Positions 57,547 to 64,000 of a stretch of 64,000 bases of DNA are shown here, piece by piece. The notes below the pieces were generated by a model. That model was not told the origin of the DNA, did no database searches, and saw only the letters and a list, made by a program, of their open reading frames with translations. The DNA lies in the NCBI GenBank assembly GCA_030949705.1, contig JAUZSF010000015.1, forward strand, positions 81,409 through 145,408. Direction: 5' to 3'. The DNA is from Robiginitomaculum sp. (GTDB taxonomy: Bacteria > Pseudomonadota > Alphaproteobacteria > Caulobacterales > Maricaulaceae). Within the stretch, counting starts at the first letter, position 1; every line of letters starts with the position of its first letter. The translations under genes and the position numbers were made by a program.

Positions 57547-57684
57547 GCCTAGCGCAGCCCTAATGCAATAAAACCGGGCAGACATTTGTCTGTCCGGCCT
57601 GCATTGACTTGAGCCGCGTCGGCACTATGGTCCGTGGCGCGCAGGATGCTTTTTGACTGCGCCTATGATTTCACCTTGGTGCCT

Positions 57685-59160
57685 ATGAATTTTGAAGACC
57701 TGGGGCTTGGCCCCAAAACCTTAAAAGCCGTCAAAGAGACTGGCTATACTGAACCCACACCGATCCAGGCCAGCGCGATACCACACGTACTGGCTGCACG
57801 GGATGTGTTGGGCATTGCGCAGACCGGAACCGGCAAAACCGCGTCATTTACCCTGCCGATGATCGATATCCTGAGCCGGGGTCGTGCCAAGGCGCGCATG
57901 CCGCGCTCGTTGATATTGGAACCCACGCGCGAACTGGCCGCCCAGGTGGCCGAAAACTTCGAGACGTATGGAAAATATCACAAGCTCTCAATGGCCTTGT
58001 TGATTGGCGGCGTGGCCTTTGGCGAACAAAACCGAAAATTGATGCAGGGCGTTGATGTCCTGATCGCCACACCCGGACGGCTGTTGGACCATATCGAACG
58101 CGGCAATTTGCTGATGAACGGGGTACAGCTTTTGGTTGTGGACGAAGCCGACCGGATGCTGGACATGGGATTTATTCCCGATATCGAGCGCATTTTCAAA
58201 ATGACGCCCTTCACCCGTCAGACCCTGTTTTTCTCGGCTACCATGCCCACGGAGATCCAGCGCATTGTAGATACCTTTTTTACACAACCCAAAACGTGTA
58301 GAGGTGACCCGCCCGACCGACACCGCCGACACCATTGAACAATTACTGATCAAGCTGGACCGCAATGATGCCCGCCTTAAAAACGAGGCCCTGCGCACCA
58401 TTATTGACGAGCATAATGTGCGCAATGCCATTGTGTTTTGTAATCGCAAGCGCGATGTGGACCGGGTCGCGACCTTCCTGAAAAAAAGCCAAATACAGCG
58501 CCTCGCCCATTCACGGGGATTTGCCACAAAGTGTGCGCACAGCCACCCTGGAAAAATTTAAAAATGGCGATGTTAAGCTGTTAATTGCCAGTGATGTGGC
58601 TGCCCGCGGGTTGGATATTCCCGATGTAAGCCATGTGCTGAACTATGATGTTCCCATGCATCCCGAGGACTATATCCACCGCATTGGCCGCACCGGCCGC
58701 GCCGGAAAAAAAGGCCATGCCATCACCATTGCAACGCCCGGGGATGCCAAGGCATTACATGGCGTTCAAAGCCTGATTGGCAAAGATATTCCGCTCTCAT
58801 TCGGCGAAAAAGGATCACAAACGGCCCCTGCCTATACACCAAAGGCCGAAAAAGCCACGACCAGCGCTCCCGCAGAGGAAAAACCACGCGGCCGTCGGCG
58901 TGTTCGGGTCCGCAAACCCAAAACCGATATGCAGAACCCGGTAATGGATACGCCCAAAGTACCATCCCCGGAATCAGCACCCGCACCAGCTCAAGCGAAC
59001 AGTGCCGCCAAGACCAAAGAAAACATCAAAACCGCTGATCGCAAACCTAAATCTAGAAAAAAATCCAAAAAGAAGCGATTCTCCACCAAAGGAATCACCA
59101 TCAAAAAGCAATCTGGGCTTTGGCAATGCCATCCCAAATTTCTTTAAAAGAGAATGCTAG
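57685..59160 (+). CDS. DEAD-box RNA helicase (RhlE-like), frameshifted
   Basis: An RNA helicase with all DEAD-box motifs. Start at 57685 (MNFEDLGLGPKTLKAVKETG). Domain 1: Q motif TEPTPIQASAIP, motif I AQTGTGKT, motif II VDEADRML, motif III SATMP. Domain 2: DVAARGLDIPDVSHVLNYDV and motif VI HRIGRTGRAGKKG. Breaks occur near 58295 (before VTRPTDTADTIEQLLIKL) and near 58500-58515 (before HGDLPQSVRTATLEKFKNG). A third break near 59115 is suspected, since the alternate frame ends FGNAIPNFFKREC at 59160, typical of RhlE. The C-terminal tail is basic (KPKSRKKSKKKRFSTKGI). Confidence 0.88.
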
Positions 59161-59528
59161 CGCATATACTCAAGTTTACCATTAAACAAATACCACAATT
59201 GCCCGCAAAGCACTAAATCGTGCAAGCGGTTACACCTCCTTAATATTTTACCATTTTAAAAACTTTGATAATTATTTTATACACACAATACGATTATTTT
59301 TTACTACCATATGCATATGTTATATTAAATAATACGCATTTATTCCAGTTAGATGTCATAGTTGCATAGGTTTTTATTAACAGAAAAATCATCTCACTAC
59401 CTTACATCCCTTCATTTGTGAAGATTTTGAACCATTTTCTTTACTCTCTGTTCGGGTTTTCCGGTTTACTTTCGCACAATTGAATTTTATCCGATTGCCA
59501 AAAATGGGATCGCTAGAAGGGCAAAATT
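59161..59528. other. AT-rich intergenic stretch upstream of the diguanylate cyclase
   Basis: About 370 nt without a gene. Bases 59230-59420 are very AT-rich. A perfect 12-bp palindrome CATATGCATATG lies at 59308-59319 and could be an operator. No clear promoter could be assigned, and I see no terminator for the helicase gene. Confidence 0.55.
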
Positions 59529-60584
59529 ATGTCGGCTGCACCGAAAAAAATCCAGCAAGAACGACCAAACGAATGCAAAGACGCTTCTGGAGCTTCTTGC
59601 TGAGCATAATCTGGAAGCCACGCCCAATAATTATCAACTGTTTCACGGCTATTTAGTGGATAAAAACCCTACCCTGATCAAAGAAATGCGCCCCTTGCTG
59701 TCCAGCGGTTCTCTGAATCAATCCACCTGCACAGCCTTGCATAAACGCCATTTCGGTGGCGTGAATCTGGTTGATCAGGCTCTGCATACCGGCAGTAAAT
59801 TCAGCGAAGAAATCGGCACCGTATTACGCATGCTGTCTGTCGCTGAGAAAAATGCCGTCGAGTACGAGAAGACTCTTCGGGCGCCACGGACATTCTGGAA
59901 AATGCCAGCAGCAATCAATCGCTGAAGGAAATGGTTGATACCCTGCTGGCAGCCACCACCAAAATGCACCAACACACGCACCAGCTGGAACAGAAGCTCA
60001 ATAAGACGACAGCCGAGGTGAATTCCCTGCGCGATAATCTGGAACAGGTGCGCACCGAAGCCATGACCGATGCCCTGACCGGCATTGCCAACCGCAAACG
60101 GTTTGACGAATTTATGCTGAAGCATTGCAATGTGGCCCAAAAAAACAAGCAAAACTTGAGTCTGGTTTTATGCGACATTGATCATTTCAAGCGCTTCAAT
60201 GACACGTGGGGTCACCAGACCGGCGATCAGATCATTCGCTTTGTGGCCAGTTGTTTGCAACGTCATGCAGCAAAAAATCATCTGGTCGCGCGTTATGGTG
60301 GCGAAGAGTTTGCCGTCATCATGCCATCAACCGATGGTCAAACGGCCTTTGACATGGCGGATAACATCCGGGCCAGTGTGGAGTCTAAAAAGCTGTTGCG
60401 TAAATCCACCAATGAAGACATGGGCACGGTTACCATTTCTCTGGGCGTGGCACAGTTTTCCCCCCATGATTCCATTGAAGACCTGATTGAGCGCGCCGAC
60501 GAAGCGCTATATCGCTCGAAACATGCCGGGCGCAACAAGGTGTCCATCAGCACAGAGGCGCAAGATGGGCGCAGCGCCGCCTAG
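59529..60584 (+). CDS. Diguanylate cyclase (GGDEF domain) with conserved N-terminal domain, two frameshifts
   Basis: A ~351-residue enzyme that makes cyclic di-GMP. The first frame starts MSAAPKK at 59529 and breaks in the A7 run at 59543-59549; with one A removed it reads KSSKNDQTNAKTLLELLAEH and continues into NYQLFHGYLVDKNPTLIKEM. A second break near 59882 leads into ATDILENASSNQSLKEMVDT. A coiled-coil-like stretch precedes the GGDEF domain (TDALTGIANRKRFDEFM and VLCDIDHFKRFNDTWGHQ). The active site is GGEEF in LVARYGGEEFAVIMPS. The RxxD inhibition site usually 5 residues before GGDEF is absent (KNHLVARY). The N-terminal module has no known ligand. Confidence 0.86.
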
Positions 60585-60636
60585 CCACTAACGGCGTGAT
60601 GGTGTTTTCATAAAAATAAAAAGTGGAGGGACGGCA

Positions 60637-61134
60637 TTAACCGTTCAGCATATCGATGCTTAAAAACTCGATATGGTCGAGTTGTGCATCGGAAACCCAG
60701 GGTTTGATCGCACTGCGAACTTCTTTCAACGTACGCTCTTCATCCAGCAAGGAACGCTCCCCGGATTTACCAAACGGGTCTTCATGGGCCACTCGCAATA
60801 TTGCATCACGCATAAAGTGCGCCTTGGTCCGCATTTTCCACGCATCCACATTATTGTGCAGCACGACACGGATATTCAAAAAGGCATAATTGACCAGATG
60901 CCCGTTTACCGCGATGGGGGCCACCACCACGGGGATATCAACCGAATGCACAGATTGCGCCTGATCCGGTATTTTATATTCAGGAATCACATCGTTTTTG
61001 ATCGTCCATTCGGCCTTGATCCGGTTGCTTTTGCCTTTACCGGATTTTTTGCCGTGTCCGCCACCGCCCCCGCCACTGGCAAAAGCAGGGCTGGCGATAG
61101 CCATAGATAAAAGGGCAATGGTGATAAGGCGCAT
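60637..61134 (-). CDS. Exported hypothetical protein, Gly/Lys-rich N-terminus
   Basis: A 165-residue protein I do not recognise. It has a signal peptide (MRLITIALLSMAIASPAFA) followed by a Gly run and a Lys/Ser-rich segment (GGGGGGHGKKSGKGKSNRI). The rest is one globular-looking domain with alternating strands and helices: VHSVDIPVVVAPIAVNGHLV, YAFLNIRVVLHNNVDAW and a long helical end LLDEERTLKEVRSAIKPWV. The layout (strand, strand, helix, strand) is reminiscent of the FliL/stomatin-like periplasmic domain, but that is only a resemblance. It is divergent from no obvious partner and downstream of thiL's end on the other side. Confidence 0.6.
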   Translation of the reverse strand: MRLITIALLSMAIASPAFASGGGGGGHGKKSGKGKSNRIKAEWTIKNDVIPEYKIPDQAQSVHSVDIPVVVAPIAVNGHLVNYAFLNIRVVLHNNVDAWKMRTKAHFMRDAILRVAHEDPFGKSGERSLLDEERTLKEVRSAIKPWVSDAQLDHIEFLSIDMLNG

Positions 61135-61173
61135 AACATTCTTCCTCTTTGAAGTCAGCCTACATCAAAGAGT

Positions 61174-62169
61174 TCAAAAATGCGTAAACCCGGTTTGGCG
61201 GGGCTCTCGATGGGGTCCCCCCTCTTTGCCAAGCCTGACGCCCTGCCCCGCGATCACCTGGCCAATCCGGCCCAGCGGCAAGCCTATATCCTGGGAAATT
61301 TCCTTTACCAGCGCTCTTTCTGCCACTGGTACCGTAAACAGCAATTCATAATCATCCCCGCCCGCCATCAGGGTTTCCAAAGCATTTTCCCGATCTGCTT
61401 CTCTCCCAAGCCAGCCTCTGGCAGCCTCGGACAGCGGCACGCGATCCGGATCCAGGCACAGGCAGACATTGGCCGCCGCAGCCAAATGGGCAGCATCAGC
61501 GATCAATCCATCCGATACATCAATGGCACAATGCGCCAGCGAGGCCAGCTTTATTCCCAATGACAATCTAGGATCTGGATATTCATATCGACGGCGCAAA
61601 AACTGCGCATCGGCCTCTTGGGCCACAGAGATAAACCCCTGCGCCACCCCCAGGCCCAAAACCCCATCGCCTATGGTGCCGCTGACCCAGATATCATCAC
61701 CGACCTGCGCCCCGGCGCGACGCAATAAGGGGCCACGGGCCCAGCCCAACATGGTTATGGAAATGGTAAACGGCCCCACCCCGCCAATGGTATCGCCACC
61801 GATCAGTGAAATACCAAAGCGTTCCTGCTCTTCGGCAAGGGCTGTTATCAGCGTTTGTTTTTGCGCTGCATCCGTATTTTTGGGCCAGCAGAGTGTGCTG
61901 AGATAAAAAGCCGGCTGTGCCCCCATGGCCGCCAGGTCAGATAAATTGGTGCGCAGGGCCTTGCAGGCGATTTGCGCCGGTGCGGCATCGCCCAGTGCAT
62001 GGATACCCGCCTGCAACATATCGGCGACCAGAACCAGCTTGCGCCCATCGCCCATCCACAACACGGCACCGTCATCACCCAGCCCCAGCGCTTCGGGGGT
62101 TTTGGCCGCCTTGGCCGCCAGCGCGGCAATAAAGGCAAACTCACCTGCTGAATGGGGGTCAGATTTCAT
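61174..62169 (-). CDS. thiL: Thiamine-monophosphate kinase
   Basis: A 331-residue PurM-like kinase that makes thiamine diphosphate from thiamine monophosphate. The N-terminus GEFAFIAALA leads to the ATP and metal site GLGDDGAVLW, followed by the LVLVADMLQAGIHAL loop. The conserved ALRTNLSDLAAMGAQPAFYL and GISLIGGDTIGGVGPFTISI confirm the family, and AIDVSDGLIADAAHLAAAAN holds the substrate-binding segment. It follows nusB by 11 nt, in the conserved nusB-thiL order. Confidence 0.94.
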   Translation of the reverse strand: MKSDPHSAGEFAFIAALAAKAAKTPEALGLGDDGAVLWMGDGRKLVLVADMLQAGIHALGDAAPAQIACKALRTNLSDLAAMGAQPAFYLSTLCWPKNTDAAQKQTLITALAEEQERFGISLIGGDTIGGVGPFTISITMLGWARGPLLRRAGAQVGDDIWVSGTIGDGVLGLGVAQGFISVAQEADAQFLRRRYEYPDPRLSLGIKLASLAHCAIDVSDGLIADAAHLAAAANVCLCLDPDRVPLSEAARGWLGREADRENALETLMAGGDDYELLFTVPVAERALVKEISQDIGLPLGRIGQVIAGQGVRLGKEGGPHREPRQTGFTHF

Positions 62170-62180
62170 CCACGCTATGG

Positions 62181-62663
62181 CTAGCTCAGCTCTCCCTGTC
62201 GGGTATCCCGGGCCAGCGCCTCTAAGGCTCCATTAACAAAGCCTGGTTCAGGCCCAGAGAAAAAATCACCGGCCAGATCAACATATTCATCCAGGATTAC
62301 TTTGATCGGCGTATTAGGGGCATGCATAATCTCATAACTGGCGACACGCAAAATTGCTCGCACAGTGGCATCCAGCCGCTCCAGACGCCAGTTTTTGGCA
62401 AGATGGCCACTAATGGCTTTATCAATGCCGATTTGAAATTCAACCACCCCACGAACCAGCGTCTCGAAAAGGGCAATATCGGCCTCGCTTTGCGGACCGG
62501 TATCATCGCCCCCGCCCAGGCGGTTTTCCTTGAATTCTTCGATTACCCGGCGTGCGCCCATGCCGCCAATGTCCATCTGGAACAGGGCCTGAATGGCGCG
62601 CAAACGGGCGGTCCGTCTCGCGGTGGCGTGTTGCCTGGCGTGTTTTTCTGATGCCGTCGTCAT
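62181..62663 (-). CDS. nusB: Transcription antitermination factor NusB
   Basis: A 160-residue all-helical RNA-binding protein that works with NusE at boxA sites in rRNA operons. Recognisable segments are RRTARLRAIQALFQMDIGGM at the N-terminus, the LRVASYEIMHAPNTPIKVIL helix and EYVDLAGDFFSGPEPGFVNG. It sits between thiL and nrdR on the same strand. Roughly 100 nt separate it from nrdR. Confidence 0.93.
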   Translation of the reverse strand: MTTASEKHARQHATARRTARLRAIQALFQMDIGGMGARRVIEEFKENRLGGGDDTGPQSEADIALFETLVRGVVEFQIGIDKAISGHLAKNWRLERLDATVRAILRVASYEIMHAPNTPIKVILDEYVDLAGDFFSGPEPGFVNGALEALARDTRQGELS

Positions 62664-62762
62664 CGAACAATCCTAACATAACTCTTTTTGGCTCTGTACC
62701 CTGAGGGCAGGCCTGCGGCCAGCGTGAGCCACAGAGTAAACTGCTATACATATAACAAATGC

Positions 62763-63218
62763 CTATTCGTCGAGTTTTTCATCCGCGATGAAACGGGCAA
62801 AATCGCTGCTTTCGGTGAAATCCTTATAAACCGAGGCATAGCGCACATAGGCGACCGGATCGAGATTGGATAGCGCTTCCATCACTTTTTGGCCGATGCG
62901 TTCAGATGAAATATCCATTTCGCCCTCCCCTTCCAGGCGGCGCACAATGGAGGAAACCAGTTGTTCAATCTGATCACGTTCCATGGGACGCTTTTGCATG
63001 GCCACCAAAACGGACCGAAGAAGTTTTTCCCGGTCAAAACGCACCCGGCGACCAGACCGTTTGACCACCGTCAAATCGCGTAATTGTACCCGTTCAAACG
63101 TCGTAAAGCGCTGTCCACAGGAAAGGCACTGGCGGCGGCGGCGAATGGCGGCGCCTTCTTCCGCGGGGCGTGAATCCTTGACCTGCGTATCTTCGCTGGA
63201 ACAGAACGGGCAACGCAT
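62763..63218 (-). CDS. nrdR: Transcriptional repressor NrdR
   Basis: A 151-residue repressor of ribonucleotide reductase genes. The zinc ribbon uses C3, C6, C31 and C34 ([20 protein letters not shown], then CLSCGQRF). The ATP-cone domain follows ([20 protein letters not shown]). It senses dATP/ATP levels. It starts 1 nt before the glyA stop, and the glyA-nrdR pair is conserved in alphaproteobacteria. Length and motifs are complete. Confidence 0.96.
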   Translation of the reverse strand: MRCPFCSSEDTQVKDSRPAEEGAAIRRRRQCLSCGQRFTTFERVQLRDLTVVKRSGRRVRFDREKLLRSVLVAMQKRPMERDQIEQLVSSIVRRLEGEGEMDISSERIGQKVMEALSNLDPVAYVRYASVYKDFTESSDFARFIADEKLDE

Positions 63219-64000
63219 TAATGCAACTCTCCATATAAGGGATAGCGCGCCGTCAGGGCCTCGACCTCGGCGCGAATATCTGCCTCGATGGCTGCATTGC
63301 CCTCAGAATTTTCGGCCAATGCATCCAATACCCGCACAATCATAGCACCCACGGCCTTAAAGTCATCCACGTTCAGGCCCCGGGTGGTGGTGGCCGGCGA
63401 GCCAATCCGAATGCCAGAGGTGATGGTGGGTTTTTCCTGATCAAATGGCACGCCGTTTTTATTACAGGTGATATAGGCGCGCTCCAGGGCGTTTTCGGCC
63501 GCATTGCCCTTTACCCCTTTGGGACGCAAATCAATCAGTGCCAGATGGGTGTCCGTTCCCCCCGACACCAGATCATAGCCTGCGTTTTCCAGCTCCCCCG
63601 CCATGGCCTGACAATTGGCCACCACATTACGGGCATAGGTTTTAAATGCGGGGCGCAAGGCCTCGCCAAAAGCGACTGCCTTGGCCGCCACCACATGCAT
63701 TAATGGCCCGCCTTGCAGGCCCGGAAAAATGGCTGAATTGACTTTTTTGGCAATCACCTCGTCATTGGTCAGGATCATGCCGCCGCGCGGCCCCCGCAAT
63801 GTCTTGTGCGTAGTCGTGGTCACCACATGGGCATGGGGCAAGGGGCTGGGATGAACCCCGCCCGCCACCAGACCGGCAATATGGGCCATATCCACCATCA
63901 GATAGGCACCCACCTCGTCGGCAATTTCTCTAAAGGCGGCAAAATCTATGGTACGCGGATAAGCCGAACCGCCGGTGATGATCAGCGCCGGTTTATGCTG
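63218..64000 (-). CDS. glyA: Serine hydroxymethyltransferase, C-terminal part (cut by window edge)
   Basis: The last 261 codons of serine hydroxymethyltransferase, the PLP enzyme that moves a one-carbon unit from serine to tetrahydrofolate. The PLP-binding Lys is in [40 protein letters not shown] and [20 protein letters not shown] are hallmarks. The frame is open to base 64000, reading [20 protein letters not shown] upstream of the first in-frame GTG, so the N-terminus lies beyond the window. Its stop overlaps nrdR by 1 nt. Confidence 0.96.
   Translation of the reverse strand, partial: QHKPALIITGGSAYPRTIDFAAFREIADEVGAYLMVDMAHIAGLVAGGVHPSPLPHAHVVTTTTHKTLRGPRGGMILTNDEVIAKKVNSAIFPGLQGGPLMHVVAAKAVAFGEALRPAFKTYARNVVANCQAMAGELENAGYDLVSGGTDTHLALIDLRPKGVKGNAAENALERAYITCNKNGVPFDQEKPTITSGIRIGSPATTTRGLNVDDFKAVGAMIVRVLDALAENSEGNAAIEADIRAEVEALTARYPLYGELH

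Noticed and set aside
57574..57597. Terminator after the second amidohydrolase
   Set aside because: The stem has a mismatch and no T-tract follows.

Overview
The window looks like an ordinary chromosomal stretch of an alphaproteobacterium of moderate GC. Supporting signs are a gene-transfer-agent (GTA) structural cluster of the Rhodobacter capsulatus type, the recA-alaS-icd neighbourhood, a CckA-type hybrid kinase, DUF1476 (F1-ATPase zeta inhibitor), DUF2336, tRNA-Leu next to the trigger factor gene, and nusB/nrdR/glyA. Flagellar export genes and a kinase of the CtrA circuit fit a swarmer-type alphaproteobacterium (Caulobacterales/Hyphomonadaceae/Parvularculales-like). The exact order is a guess. 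I see no rRNA operon, CRISPR array, insertion sequence or integrase.

Layout. 1-10190 (minus): GTA head-tail cluster from the large terminase (g2) to the start of the giant tail protein (g15), in canonical order. 10442-14930: a cysteine-cluster protein, PBP1A, a DUF2336 protein and rpsD with its promoter and terminator. 14950-20297 (minus): grxD, an aldo/keto reductase, bolA and the purine run purL-purQ-purS-purC. 20459-25668: ATPase inhibitor zeta, two thioredoxin-like exported proteins, purB, a repeat lipoprotein and a TrmJ-type methyltransferase. 25821-33620: icd, alaS, recA and cckA. 33699-35792 (minus): flhB, fliR, fliQ. 35932-40098: a DUF885 lipoprotein, a palindrome-rich intergenic stretch, tig with a Lys/Ala/Pro tail, and tRNA-Leu. 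40172-45691: a TPMT-like methyltransferase, a MATE exporter, the NAD(P)HX repair enzyme, glnB and glnA. 45884-54721: an autotransporter, a lipoprotein isoaspartyl peptidase, parE, a cupin, a higBA toxin-antitoxin pair, a membrane methyltransferase and a DSP-like phosphatase. 54851-61134: two exported amidohydrolases, a DEAD-box helicase, a diguanylate cyclase and an exported hypothetical protein. 61174-64000 (minus): thiL, nusB, nrdR and glyA (cut by the window end).

Twelve otherwise well-conserved genes, many of them essential (alaS, parE, glnA, purB, icd, fliR and others), are split by about 20 single-base frameshifts. Most sit in a short homopolymer, and adding or removing one base restores the expected protein. 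The simplest reading is residual sequencing or assembly indels, so I annotate each as one gene and mark the breaks. The most interesting biology is the GTA cluster, cckA sitting next to flagellar genes with a CtrA-like site upstream of fliQ, the basic tail on trigger factor, the tandem-repeat lipoprotein, the paired amidohydrolases of which the second lacks its metal ligands, and the palindromic operator of higBA.
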